DNA from: Daldinia sp. FL1419
Lineage: Eukaryota > Ascomycota > Sordariomycetes > Xylariales > Hypoxylaceae
DNA: 64,000 nt
Direction: 5' to 3'
NCBI GenBank assembly: GCA_025201765.1
Contig: MU623380.1
Coordinates: 62,001-126,000, forward strand
Shown: positions 9,869 to 20,494 of the stretch, piece by piece
Numbering within the stretch: position 1 is the stretch's first letter
Layout: the number at the start of each line of letters is the position of its first letter
The notes under the pieces: model-generated
The model's database searches: none
What the model was told of the DNA's origin: nothing
The model's input: the letters and a program-made list of their open reading frames with translations, nothing else
Translations under genes and position numbers: made by a program

Positions 9869-11068
9869 ATGGCTAGAATATCCATCATGAAATCACTTTC
9901 AATTCTGGCGCTAGGTCTCGCGAGCCTATCTACAGCTCAAGAGGTATCACCAACACCGACCGCATGCACCATTGATCCCGAAGCAAGCTACGCCAAGTCC
10001 GCAAAGCTCCCGGACCCGTTTCTTCTCGCCGACGGCACACGGCTCAGCACCAAAGACGAATGGGCCTGCAAGCGAGCCGAGATCCGAGACCAGATCCAAC
10101 GCTACGAACTCGGCCCGAAGCCCCCGAAACCAACGGTCTCGGCTACGGCTTCTAGCGGGAAGATCAGCATCGTCAGTTCCGACGGCGGTAAATCGGCGAC
10201 TTTCTCTGTTTCTATCAAGTTGCCTAGCGGCGGAACGGCGCCGTACCCGGCCGTCATCGCCTTCGAAGGAACTTCTATCCCAATGCCCGCAGACGTCGCA
10301 ACCATAACCTTCCCCAACCACGAAGTCGCCGCCGACGACCCACGCGGCAAGGGCAAGTTTTACGACTTGTACGGGTCTTCGCACTCGGCGGGTGCGTTGA
10401 TGGCGTGGGCGTGGGGCGTGAGCCGGGTTGTTGACGCGTTGGAACAGCTGGGACCAGACGCTACGAAAATCGACACTACAAAGCTCGCCGTAACCGGTTG
10501 TTCGCGGAATGGCAAAGGAGCGCTTATAGCCGGTGCGTTCGACGATCGCATTGCCTTGGTCATCCCCCAGGAGGGCGGCAGCGGTGGGCCAGGATGCTGG
10601 CGCATCGTCGCCGATATCAAGAAGAACGGGACTAAAACTGAAGATGCAACCCAGATTATCAACGGAGATTCGTGGTTTGCAGCATCGTTTACGCCCTACG
10701 CTGCTGATACTACGGTTCTACCGTACGATCACCATATGCTTATGGCTTTAGTAGCACCCAGGGGATTGCTAGTAATTGAGAACTCGGGCATCGATTATCT
10801 CGGTCCCGTCAGCACGTACGGCTGCTCCATCGCGGCTAGGATGGTGTACGAGAGCCTTGGAGTTGAAGAGAATGCGGGAATATCGCAGGCCTCGCACGGT
10901 AATTCTCACTGCCAGATGCCTAGCTCGCAAAACTCGGAGGTTGCCGCCTTCTTCAGTAAATTCCTCCTTGGACAGTCTTCTACTACGACCGATGTGGTCA
11001 AGACGGATGGCAAGTTTACCTGGTGGGCTAATCAGTGGATTGGCTGGAGTGGCGCGACGCTGTTGTAG
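9869..11068 (+). CDS. secreted 4-O-methyl-glucuronoyl methylesterase (CE15)
   Basis: Single exon, 399 aa. A signal peptide is clear from Met7 (MKSLSILALGLASLSTAQ), so translation may start at 9887 rather than 9869. The family signature GCSRNGKGA carries the nucleophile Ser212. Glu235 in PQEGGSGG lies 23 residues further on, the spacing known for CE15 Ser and Glu. A His in SHGNSHC (343 or 347) completes the triad. These enzymes cleave the ester bond between lignin alcohols and glucuronic acid on xylan, outside the cell. The mature protein begins almost at once with the catalytic domain; there is no CBM1 cellulose-binding module as seen in some homologues. Codon use is more GC-rich than the surroundings, as expected for a coding exon. 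Confidence 0.93.
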   Translation: MARISIMKSLSILALGLASLSTAQEVSPTPTACTIDPEASYAKSAKLPDPFLLADGTRLSTKDEWACKRAEIRDQIQRYELGPKPPKPTVSATASSGKISIVSSDGGKSATFSVSIKLPSGGTAPYPAVIAFEGTSIPMPADVATITFPNHEVAADDPRGKGKFYDLYGSSHSAGALMAWAWGVSRVVDALEQLGPDATKIDTTKLAVTGCSRNGKGALIAGAFDDRIALVIPQEGGSGGPGCWRIVADIKKNGTKTEDATQIINGDSWFAASFTPYAADTTVLPYDHHMLMALVAPRGLLVIENSGIDYLGPVSTYGCSIAARMVYESLGVEENAGISQASHGNSHCQMPSSQNSEVAAFFSKFLLGQSSTTTDVVKTDGKFTWWANQWIGWSGATLL

Positions 11069-11778
11069 GTGTTCGGTGTAAGTCGCTTGTATCGCTATAA
11101 CTAAATGAGAAGAAGCTCAAGTAGGTAAGGTAGTATTCAAATATATGTTATTAACCTACGGTTAGATTCTTATACCACCCTGCTTTTTAACAAGTACAGA
11201 TCTCGTCCTTGCTCAACTGGTTACTTATGCCATCCATCCCTAGACTAGCAGAGATTGCCAATAGGATATTTAGTCGTATTCGTATAATAAGTAGGACTAA
11301 GGAAACGGAGGCCAAGATAATCTCCGAACCAATAAGAGGGCATATAAAAGAGTCCGTTTAAGGGTATCGGGACGGTAAAAAAATGCGAGGGGCAATACGT
11401 TCTTATATGCGTATTTACAGAGCACACATGATATATCATATTATACGCGCCTTGTATTGGTTCCTTGCCATACTCGAAAGACGTAAGATGTAGGTATCAC
11501 GAAATCCAGCCAAACACCAGGTAAGACTTTACTTCAAAGTAGCCTTCCTGATTCGGTGAGTGAGTCACGCAAGAACTGTGCTTATTGTTCTTTAAGAAGT
11601 GGCTTACCCCGAAAATTGGCCATAGCCGCGTCTCTATTCGCAACCGGCATCGGCTTGTCATCTTATTAGAAAGACTACTAACATCTGACACTATTTACAT
11701 CAACTTGAACTGCTCTTCAAATTTCCTATTCTTTCTCTCAACTATATCACGAATAAAGACTCTCAATCCAATTCCGCC
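11069..11778. other. intergenic between tandem + genes
   Basis: About 700 bases of AT-rich sequence with no supported gene. It contains the terminator region of the esterase and the promoter of the acetyltransferase. A pyrimidine-rich stretch ends shortly before the ATG. Confidence 0.55.
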
Positions 11779-12360
11779 ATGGCAGACACCATCACTCAAT
11801 CCACGCCCGAAGCCACGTCTGCACCGATAGTGAAAACAGACAAGTGCATCATACGCGCGTACGTGCCAAGTGATGCCGAACCCATGTCCGCGGCAGCAAA
11901 CTTCCCGGAGATCGTTCAGTATATGCGCAATACGTTCCCTCACCCTTACACGGTGGAAAACGCCAAGAGCTGGATCAACTTTGCTACCAGCGGCGATCCT
12001 ATAGTAAACTTCGCCATCCTCACACTTGACGGTGCTTTCGCTGGTGCCATTGGACTCAATCCCCACAAGGACATCGAGTCTCGTACGTGGGAGATTGGCT
12101 ATTGGATCGGAATGGATTATTGGGGAAAGGGCATGGCCACCAGTGCTCTCAAGGCGTTCTCTATTTGGGCGTTCAGCCATTATCCGGAACTACTGAGGAT
12201 CGAGGCCGGTGTGTTTAGCGAGAATGTCGCGAGCCAGAAAGTTTTGGAACGGGTGGGATACACGAAAGAAGGGTTAAGAAGGCAAGCTGTCTTCAAAAAG
12301 GGAAAGATTATAGACCAGGTAACCTATAGTTTGATTCGAGACGACGTAAAGAATTTGTGA
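11779..12360 (+). CDS. GNAT-family N-acetyltransferase (RimJ/RimL-like)
   Basis: Single exon, 193 aa, starting at GCCATGGCAG, a good Kozak context. Residues ~20-185 cover a whole GNAT domain of the Acetyltransf_3 type: an N-terminal strand with CIIRAY, the central EIGYWIGMDYWGKGMATSAL (motif A, acetyl-CoA pyrophosphate loop), then the ENVASQKVLERVGYTKEG segment typical of the RimJ/RimL group. Fungal relatives acetylate small amines or protein N-termini; the substrate cannot be read from the sequence. No targeting signal is seen, so a cytosolic location is likely. Confidence 0.9.
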   Translation: MADTITQSTPEATSAPIVKTDKCIIRAYVPSDAEPMSAAANFPEIVQYMRNTFPHPYTVENAKSWINFATSGDPIVNFAILTLDGAFAGAIGLNPHKDIESRTWEIGYWIGMDYWGKGMATSALKAFSIWAFSHYPELLRIEAGVFSENVASQKVLERVGYTKEGLRRQAVFKKGKIIDQVTYSLIRDDVKNL

Positions 12361-13661
12361 CAGGCCCAAAAGGAACCCTTAGGAGGCATCTATCAGATAT
12401 AGTGGTGGACTGTTAGAGAGATTTAAATGCAGATGATAGTTATGATTAGTTACGAGCCAGATATAGGTACGCAGGAATGGGCTTTGAATAGGTCGTTTTG
12501 CTTATACACAACTTGATGGCGAGCCTTATTTCCCCTTACTTCAACTTAACTCGTTGACCCGCGTCCAAGTCCGTCAATATCCAGGGCGTTTTGCTCTTGC
12601 AATAAATTCCTACAGTAGAAGCCCACACCCTTCGCGATCAAAATTGTCTGGCCAGCCGGTGCCTATATAAATATCGTATATTTCCTAGATTCCTCAACGT
12701 CGGTACAAGATCAATAAGACAGGAACCTTTCAAATAGCATCGGCCTGCTGTTCGCCACGCTTCTCAAACTCGCTACGCTCATCGGGAATGGGAGAACGAG
12801 GTATCAGTCCATAGTCGCCCCCCAGCCCGCCTTATTCACAGGCCGATGTTGTTTCTGCGATACACAATTTCTATGCTGCTATTGTCAAACTACCCTATAT
12901 TCATACCGACTCCCTTGTTTTACCCCCTGCGGGAGGCTGAACCGGGATAGCGGAAGAGGAGTTACGGAAAAGGGGCAAGACAGATGAAGTGACTGCGTTA
13001 TTACGCCAGCTACCCTGCCTACCCTGTTGGGGAACTTTTCAAGCTTTAGAAAGCCCGATGGGAAAAACTGATCTGGTTGCCCATATATAGACCCGGGGCT
13101 TGGGAGACTCCGCGATGGTGGTATAGGGCATACGCCGGTACAGATGAGGAAGAATACATTTTAACTTCGGACGATGAATTTTAACCTGAGAGCGATGTAG
13201 ACGAGATAGATGATAGCTCCGAACCCGACGATGAGAATAGCGAAGAAGTGTTCTCCTCGGATGAGGTGGACAATCTACTCGAAGATGCTTTTGGTGACGA
13301 GGCACAAAAAATGCGGGCAAAATTCACGTCGGAGACTTGATTATTTAGACTGCCAAATAAATACGGATCGGACATCCTTAAAAGGCTTAGGAATGGGAGC
13401 ACGTTGCTCTTAGGGGAGCGTCTTGGATGAGCAAGCACTCAACTACCCCGGATTCAGATATAAATCATTTATCGGTGGAATTAATCTTCCGGAGAGCCCT
13501 TCACCCCTCCGCCTTCTGGATACCTCCTCCCCCGCCCGAGTCCATGTAACATCAACGTTATCATAGTCAAATATTCCAGGAGTCGAGTAAATAACATACC
13601 ATACGTACCTACCAAAGTAGACTAACCGTTTCTACAAGGTAGTTCTACGACCGTTACCATG
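12361..13661. other. intergenic with acidic ORF relic
   Basis: About 1.3 kb between two convergent genes. The only coding-like signal is the interrupted acidic frame listed at 13105-13341. The rest shows nothing supported. Confidence 0.55.
13105..13341 (+). pseudogene. relic of an acidic protein, interrupted by a stop
   Basis: One frame reads WWYRAYAGTDEEEY, then SDDEF, a TAA, then a strongly acidic Asp/Glu/Ser segment ending in EAQKMRAKFTSET and a TGA. The bias continues across the in-frame stop, which suggests a decayed coding sequence. It has no start and no recognisable domain. It could also be chance low-complexity sequence. Confidence 0.3.
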
Positions 13662-14867
13662 TCAAGGCAGATCCACGAGCCCTAATTCAGGCCAGAAATC
13701 CTTCAAGTTTATATAGCTTGGTCTCTCAGGCCGGAAACCGTGGGTTGGATCTTCGGGTAACGGACCAAAAGCGTGCTCGGGAAATAGCCAGAACCCGAAA
13801 GCAGTTTTTACTTGTGAGCTTCCAGTTGCGGATTTCCATAATTTGGGGTGCTGAGAAGTCTCTAGCTTCCACACAAGGTCTTCTCTCTTCAAACACCGTT
13901 CCCCTTCCCCTTTGTCGGAGATCGTATAAACACAAGGGGCAAAGGCTAAAAGAATCCGGAGTTGGGGCTGCGGTGTATCACCATTATCGAAATGTTTATG
14001 GAGGAATTTTCGCCACGCATGGAGCATAACACGAGGGTCGGAATTGACGAAGACCTTCTCGAGATTCTCCGCAATAGGTCGAGGGTCGGTATGTAGACGT
14101 TTGAAGTTTAACGCCGCAGTTGCGACGGGAAACGAAAGATTCATACTATATTCGTGTGTTTGAGCGCCACTTAGATAGCCGAATACATGACGACCAGTAC
14201 TTTGAATTGAGATAAAGAAGACTTCGCGAAGATTCTTAAGTGTGTCGGTAAAACTTGCTTCGAAAAGAGAACTGGGCGTAGAAGGATCCATAAGACAGAG
14301 CCCAACCCCTCCGGTCAAACCATTACTATCAAGAGCAAGATTTAAAAGCCCTACCTGTCGAGGATCATGGGTTTTTTTCAAGTCATGTAGAAATTCAACG
14401 ATTAGGCCTGTGTCGTTTGTTTCCCAGGGGTCGGTTTTGATATACAAAAAGTCGTTCTCGGGATTGAAGTAAAATATATTAGGCTTCAGCCCATCATCCC
14501 ATATCGTCTCTTGGAATAACCAACAAGGAACATGCACCCGGTAAAAGGACGAGGCTGCATCTCGTGACTCTCGGTTGACGCGGAATAACTTACTGAGCGT
14601 CTGACGGCCGTTGATGGTTACTCCGTAGCGTTCATGTTGAAGTGTATCGGGTATGACATCACCTCGTTTATTAAAGATAGCTTTCATCAACTCACGATTT
14701 CGCAAATGTATTTCAACAACGCGCTGGCGTGATTCCATCGAGGTGCGCCATATCTTGAGGCGTAGTTCGGTTGGAAGGGCAGGGAAATGATTGAATATTT
14801 GCACAGAGGATGATACCGGTGTGATGTCCGCGGAGGTGAAGAATTCATCAGAGGTTGGAAGTGACAT
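13662..14867 (-). CDS. 2EXR domain-containing protein
   Basis: Single exon, 401 aa. The N-terminal part has the diagnostic 2EXR pattern: FNHFPALPTELRLKIW, then RVVEI, RVNRESRDAA and YFNPENDFLYI over residues ~28-140. This domain is abundant in Pezizomycotina and its biochemical role is unknown. The remaining ~250 residues carry no motif I recognise. The start at 14867 is followed closely by the domain and fits the family's usual N-terminus. Two simple repeats lie just upstream and may fall in the 5' untranslated region. No intron is visible. Confidence 0.85.
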   Translation of the reverse strand: MSLPTSDEFFTSADITPVSSSVQIFNHFPALPTELRLKIWRTSMESRQRVVEIHLRNRELMKAIFNKRGDVIPDTLQHERYGVTINGRQTLSKLFRVNRESRDAASSFYRVHVPCWLFQETIWDDGLKPNIFYFNPENDFLYIKTDPWETNDTGLIVEFLHDLKKTHDPRQVGLLNLALDSNGLTGGVGLCLMDPSTPSSLFEASFTDTLKNLREVFFISIQSTGRHVFGYLSGAQTHEYSMNLSFPVATAALNFKRLHTDPRPIAENLEKVFVNSDPRVMLHAWRKFLHKHFDNGDTPQPQLRILLAFAPCVYTISDKGEGERCLKREDLVWKLETSQHPKLWKSATGSSQVKTAFGFWLFPEHAFGPLPEDPTHGFRPERPSYINLKDFWPELGLVDLP

Positions 14868-14889
14868 TTTGTGCTACGGGCATATGCAT

Positions 14890-14910
14890 GCGTGAGGCGT
14901 GAGGCGTGAG
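14890..14910. repeat. GCGTGAG x 3 tandem repeat
   Basis: Three perfect copies of a 7-nt unit just upstream of the 2EXR gene. Confidence 0.85.
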
Positions 14911-14928
14911 AGAAGACTTGAGCGAGAT

Positions 14929-14952
14929 AAAAATAAAAATAAAAATAAAAAT
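14929..14952. repeat. AAAAAT x 4 microsatellite
   Basis: Four perfect copies of a hexanucleotide. Confidence 0.9.
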
Positions 14953-15877
14953 GGAAGACTTGGAGCTGGGAAGCTGAACGCAAGAGATCAACGCTAAATC
15001 AGGTACCCCACCCCAGTATATGCGACGCTAAATAGGTACCTAGGTATGTAATCGTTTGCACTGCGGGGATATACAGTAATGAACGCGGGGTAGGTAAACC
15101 TCCACCATATTCTCCAACGCTCTTCTCAATATCTTTATATATGGCCCTCAAGTATAATTATTAATATGCTAATAATACAAAAGCGAGTAATAAAACTGTT
15201 GCTTACGTAGGTAGGTAGGCAAGTATTTTTGGACCGAAGAAGGAACAGATATTGAACCGAGAATCGATAATCTCCGTATCATAAATGTCACTCCGAACCT
15301 TACCTTGATAATTCAATATCGACAATAGAATGTTATCATAGATCATAGGACAAATTGCATATTAAAGATTAACAAGAGAATACTTTCAATGCATGTCTTC
15401 TACATATACCTAAATACCTAACCTACCTAGGTAAGTAGGTATGTAGATATGTACCTAGGTATTTATGAAACCAGGTGAAAGTAGACCAGCAAGTATGTCC
15501 TTGAAAGCTTCGATGGACGTGGTAGACAAGCCAAAGCCGATCCAAGATAATGTCCAAGACCCGTTCGGAGAGTTGGAATATAAAACAAATTCGAGTAAAG
15601 GCCGGATATCGTATGTACTAAACTGTATAACAGGCCCAAACGGTTGGTAAGATTTATTCCCCATATACGCTTATATGTATGCATCATCAATGTCGCAAGG
15701 CGCACCTAATGAAGACGTAATTAATCGATTGGGGCCAATCATATCTAACTAGGCACTTTATGAATAACGAGTGAAATATATATATATATATTAGTAGAGC
15801 TAATCTGAAAGCCCGCATCAAATATGATTGTTTTACTCTAACCGTAGTCAACTTATACTTATATCGGTTCTACTTCA

Positions 15878-16660
15878 ATGATGATAGCGAAGGGAGCGTT
15901 TCGACGCCCAATATCGACCCCTACGGTTCTCTCTTCTATATCGTGGAGGACGCCGTATAGATTACCGTCATTTTCCACTACCACGTCTGCATGGGGTCCC
16001 CTCTTGAATACGATAAAGCACGACCACCGCGAGCTCGAGGCATACTACCCTCATATCGTCGACAACAAGAGTGCAGATGAGCGAACAAGATACCGTAACC
16101 TTTTCGTGTGGGAATTGGCACGCCATTCTGTAGCCGAGGAATTAATTATCTATCCGGAGATCGAGAAACACTCGAAGAACGGGCGAGATATAGCAAGCAA
16201 GGATCGCAAACAGCACCAGAATGTCCGTAAACATTCCATTGCTTACCTCTCAATATCACCTATAAAAGCCAATATAAGAAAAAAATCGGTTCACAGGGCT
16301 AACAGAAATGTCATTGTGCCCTAATAGATCAAGGAGCGTTTATACCGCCTGCAGAACCTCAAGGCAGAAGACCCCGATTTCGAGTCGACCTTCCAAGACT
16401 TATTCTCAGATCTCCAGCAACACGTAAAGGAAGAGGAGGAACACGATCTTCCGGAACTTGAAGCTAATCTTGACAAAGACCGCTTACTGCAACTCGGAAA
16501 GTCCTTTGAGCGTACCAAGTCCCTAGTTCCTACGCGCAGCCATCCACTATCACCTACAACCCCCCCTTTCGAGACGGCCATAGCCCTACTATCTGCTCCA
16601 ATCGACAAGGTTGCTGATATATTCCGAAAGTTTCCTAAAGGGGATGGACCGATGCTATGA
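15878..16660 (+). CDS. hemerythrin-like (HHE) protein with probable mitochondrial presequence
   Basis: Two exons, 15878-16222 and 16328-16660, give 225 aa. The N-terminus is Arg/Ser/Thr-rich without acidic residues and looks like a mitochondrial targeting peptide (inference). The HHE iron-binding pattern is visible: HDHRELE, then HSVAEELIIYPEIEKH, then KQHQN, and in exon 2 HVKEEEEHDLPELE. Such proteins bind a di-iron centre and handle oxygen or nitric oxide, or sense iron. The intron is odd: the consensus-looking donor GTAAAC at 16227 would shift the frame, while GTCCGT at 16223 joins in frame to the ATAG acceptor at 16327 and gives QNIKERLY as expected for the family. Either a weak donor is used or there is a sequence error. 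Confidence 0.8.
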
Positions 16661-17104
16661 TTGTCGTGATATGACAGACAGGAAGAAATCAGCTCTTCGC
16701 TATGTACTGTATCTAACTCATAGGAAAATAGACGAGATTCCTCTTCTTTGAAACAATTGCCAACGAAAGACTACTCATCCGCCAACTCACGATGTCAGAT
16801 ACCTATGATAGGCATATGTGTAGCGATTTCTCCTAATAGTCCGCCAGCAAGGTTCGAGTATAGATGAAATTAACGATAATCTGTTTAAAGGTCCAGGGAG
16901 AGGGGTGATAGAAAGTAATCAATAGCACTACCGAGACTGGTAGTGGCTGGTAATTGATATCTATCACATAAAAATGTGACTATTTGCTTGCTGTCATACA
17001 CATCCCTCACACCACGCAAGATACCAACTACCCCCCAATCCCACCAACACTTCCAAAAAAAAAATAAAAAAAATATAAAAAAAAATTACCAAACCACGTA
17101 AGAA
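16661..17104. other. convergent intergenic, A-rich tract
   Basis: 3' flanks of two convergent genes. An A-rich low-complexity run lies at about 17055-17090. No gene is seen. Confidence 0.6.
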
Positions 17105-18975
17105 CTATTGCAGGCCAAGGCTATGAAGTCTATCGACCAGTATGTTAAGTCGCATTTGGTTTTCACCATCTATTCCATCCACCTTTTGAAGCTTCTCCGC
17201 CGCGGCTAACAAGGGCTCGACGAACCGTTGCCCCACTGCTGCTCCCATACCGGCCGGCACAAGTTCCTTGAACCCAGTGAACAGGAAATATGCGAAATTC
17301 GCAACTTGTAGGAGGAAAAGGTGATTTTGAGCCCAGAATTCAACTAGCGACTCGGGACTAGATTCATTCAGCGACAGCATGTCGGGAAACAAAAAATATT
17401 GCAAGCGTTCGATGACGTCAGGAGACGAGAATTGATTGGGTCGCTTGCTTTGCCTGGCGGCGATGAGCTCCTCTTTCAACCATGTGATTGCGCATGCTTT
17501 GAGTGACGCAAACATGCAATTCTCTAATAGATCCTCCAGAATTTCTAGCCGGCTATGGTCATCAGGCTCGGAGTGTAGAAGAGTACCGGCGAAGGATGTG
17601 GCGGCATTCCTGACTTGAATATCAGGGTGAAATACTGAGATGAGCGTGAGATTGTGATGATAAGCCATCAGGTTTGTATAATCTTCTGCTTTTACCAGTT
17701 GACGATGTTGGAGTCCGAGTCCGATGGCTAACAAAGCATCGGCGATTCCCGGACTAGCAAGAATCTCCGACTGCACTTCCCTGCCAAGAAATCTCCCGAG
17801 TATCGAGGCGTGATCCGGAAATATGTGCATCTCGGGCCACGGGCTATCTGAGCTGAAGACGTCCCTGGAGAATAACCAATAGGCAATGAGACACACAGAC
17901 CCACCCGGGGAAAAGTGTATATCATCAGCTGAAGAGAAGTCGTTGAAAGCCGAGAGGGGATCCCTATGTACCGGAGCTTCGAGAATACTATTTACCAACT
18001 GCTTCGAGCAATCGCTCAAGCCAAGATCACGTAGTAAGGCCTAATCAATGTCAGTACTGATATAATATTGTCTTAGAGAGACGGCGGGGGTAAACTTACA
18101 ACAAGTTGCCCTACCACCGCATCCCGTTTTTGCAGCTCCTCATTCTCCCTAAATGCCTCGATCGTCGTCTTCTTGCCCGGGATATTCTTCTTAGGGTTGT
18201 AAACTTCGAGTAATCGCGGTGACCAGAGCATATCGTACGCATTTACGTATCGTTGCAAGATACACGTGACAAAAGCTTGCAGCAGCTTCTGCTGCATGGC
18301 TTCCTCTTGCGGATCCTCCTGTTCGGCCTCGGGATCGGGCGCATTCTTAGAAACATCGCCGTCTTGATCGGGATTGGCTACATTGATACTGGATTTCCTG
18401 GAGGGTAGAGGTGGTCTTTTACGACCCGAGAGCGAGTAGACCAGATTTATCACGGATGCGGTCATTTCAGGTGTGGGCTGGTAAGCCTCGAACACCTTTA
18501 CCAGCGACGGCCCTAGAAATCGGGAGGGGTACTTCGTCTTGATACGCTGGTGAAGAATTGCGAGCATGCCAAGTAGGGTGATAAACTTCCCCGGTATTTT
18601 GGAATCCGGGATGACTCCGGGTTCATCCACATCGACTACTTCGTCATACCAGGCGACGGTAAGACCCTCCAGTGCTTCCATGACCTTAATGACGACCTCG
18701 CGTGGGTTCCCCAGGCGGGCCACGGTCTCAAGGCACGTTTCTGAGCCGTCGATATTTAGTAACATCTGCACCAGGTCCCAACCAATTTCTTGCGTAAGAT
18801 CAGCATCCTGAAGGACTTCGTTTAAGGTCGGTAAGATTTCCGGAGATGTGACATGATATTGGAGAACGGTGAGATATGTGAAGCGATCTTCTTTAGATGC
18901 TTCCCGTATGGCTTTTATAGATTCCGACAGTTCAGACATGTTAGTATGATACCCAGGCGAGGTACCCGGTAGCAT
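17105..18975 (-). CDS. Ybp1/Ybp2-ALF4-glomulin family protein (DUF1760)
   Basis: Two exons, 18100-18975 and 17105-18040, joined by a 59-nt intron (GTAAGT...ATTAG), give 603 aa from the first Met. Met13 (MSELSESIKAIREA, base 18939) is the more likely start and gives 591 aa. The protein is an all-helical, leucine-rich repeat-like array without catalytic motifs. The N-terminal pattern (EDRFTYLTVLQYHVTSPEIL) and overall length fit the fungal YAP-binding/ALF4/glomulin family. Yeast members bind Yap1 in the peroxide response (Ybp1) or act at kinetochores (Ybp2); glomulin inhibits cullin-RING ligases. Which role applies here cannot be told. A disordered acidic linker lies around residues 210-240. 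Confidence 0.82.
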
Positions 18976-19089
18976 ATATTGATATGTACCGCGTTGTTGG
19001 AAGTGGGATGAGAGAAAGTATGGTTGAAAAGGTGGACAAAGCGGACTAGGAAACGAGGCTTGTGGCTTAAAGTTGAACAGACTGGTGGA

Positions 19090-19165
19090 TTGGCAGTTGC
19101 TGGTTGCTAACCTAGTTGCTAGTCACTAGTCGCTGGTCACTAGTCGCTGGTCACTGGTCACTGGT
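19090..19165. repeat. imperfect GCTGGTCACTAGT tandem repeats
   Basis: Alternating GTTGCTAGTCACTAGTCGCTGG-type units repeat several times with small variations. A related GGCTGGTCACTGCTG piece resumes at about 19437, on the other side of the MITE-like element. Confidence 0.75.
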
Positions 19166-19180
19166 CAGTCGCTAGCGAGA

Positions 19181-19422
19181 ATTAATTGCGCAGTCTTGGC
19201 ATACCTCCCCAAATTCAACATTACTTAATATCTTCAATATCTTCAACTCAAAAAAATTACAAAAAATACTAGAATTTAATTGAATTTTTTCTAATTTAAT
19301 TAGTGAAAAATTCGTATAATTTACGCTTATTTTGGTAGTATAATTGGTATAGTTTACAATAAGTATCAATATAAGAAAGGGTTGGAATTTTTAAGGTAGA
19401 ATGCCAAGACTGCGCAATCAAT
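19181..19422. mobile_element. MITE-like AT-rich element with inverted repeats
   Basis: An 18-nt perfect inverted repeat (ATTGCGCAGTCTTGGCAT at 19185-19202; its reverse complement at 19401-19418) bounds about 200 bp of very AT-rich, non-coding DNA. Weaker complementarity continues inward (AAATTCAAC against GTTGGAATTT). The flanks match the same GCTGGTCACT repeat on both sides, suggesting insertion into it. There is no coding capacity, so any movement would need a transposase in trans. The target duplication is not clear. Confidence 0.6.
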
Positions 19423-19450
19423 TTTCTCTTCTGACGGCTGGTCACTGCTG

Positions 19451-19485
19451 CTGGCTTCTGGCTTCTGGCTTCTGGCTTCTGGCTG
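19451..19485. repeat. CTGGCTT tandem repeat
   Basis: A heptanucleotide repeated more than four times immediately beyond the MITE-like element. Confidence 0.85.
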
Positions 19486-20494
19486 GAAGCTGTTAGCCTT
19501 ATTTGTAATAGCAATGACGTGGGTGAGGGGACAGTGTAAAACAAGTACCTACATACAATACAAGGAATGGGGTATACATATGGCCCCACTAAAGATTGCT
19601 TACGCTGTTTATAGCAGGTAGTCGCCAATTAGTAGCACCTAACCTAACACATGTGGGCTTCCCTTGCAGTAGCGCCCGCATCTTTTAACTTGGAGAAAAA
19701 CAGTGTGAGATAAATGCAGCTAATCAGTTCATGATCGTCTTTTGTAAATTCCTTAAGAGTAGTTCATAAGCAGATCAGGAACCTATCTCAATCATACCCC
19801 TTTTTATTACACGCGTCCAATACATAACGCTAAACTACAGTAACTACCCAAAGTACCTAAGACGTTCGACTTGAGAGATTTTAAGATTCGTAATACGCGT
19901 GGTCGGTGAACAATTCGACGATCGCTAAGATTAGCTTCTACACGTGCGACGAGATGCTGTACATCTAAATATCTCGGTACACTGTCGTGCTAAAAGGATG
20001 GATCTAGGCTGTACCTAACCTTACCTACATGTAAAGTACTTACATGTGGGTTTAAGCGACGGTAAGTATCTCGATGCTTACGAAGAGTACTTTACTACTT
20101 AAACACTTCAATATCACAGATCAAATTGCAGCGCACCCAAGACATGTCTTGCCAGCAATCTAACGAGGATCGTGTTAATGGTATCGGTGCATCGATACAA
20201 TTATATACAAGAAAGTGTTCCGATAGGAAGCCCAAATAAGAATAGCCGATCTCATACGCCTGATGATTCCTGTTCCAGCGACTATTCGCAAGTAACCTGC
20301 CTCTAGGCTAGGTACTTGAGGTGTTGAGAACTCCCATCTACATCCCGGGCGGAGATTATACGCTCGCAGGTTGTGAGGTCCTGACCCCATCATCTACCGG
20401 GCCGCGAGGATTACGTCCGTCAATTTTGTTTCCCCTTTTGTAAAAATTTTTTTTTTTTTTTTTTTCAATACTTAAATTATTATGATCCCTTGGA

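Larger units (their letters stand above)
14868..15877. other. divergent intergenic region with TAGG/CCTA tracts
   Basis: About 1 kb between divergent genes, so it should hold both promoters. It contains the two short tandem repeats listed below, copies of the TACCTAGGTA-type motif near 15030-15050 and 15205-15225, a dense block at 15405-15465, and a TATATATATA run near 15778. No gene is supported. Confidence 0.6.
18976..20494. other. intergenic with simple repeats and a MITE-like element
   Basis: About 1.5 kb. It holds a GCTGGTCACT-type tandem region, an inverted-repeat element inserted in it, and a CTGGCTT tandem repeat (each listed). A poly-T run lies at 20448-20465, close to the 3' end of the GH5 gene. 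No gene is supported. Confidence 0.65.
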
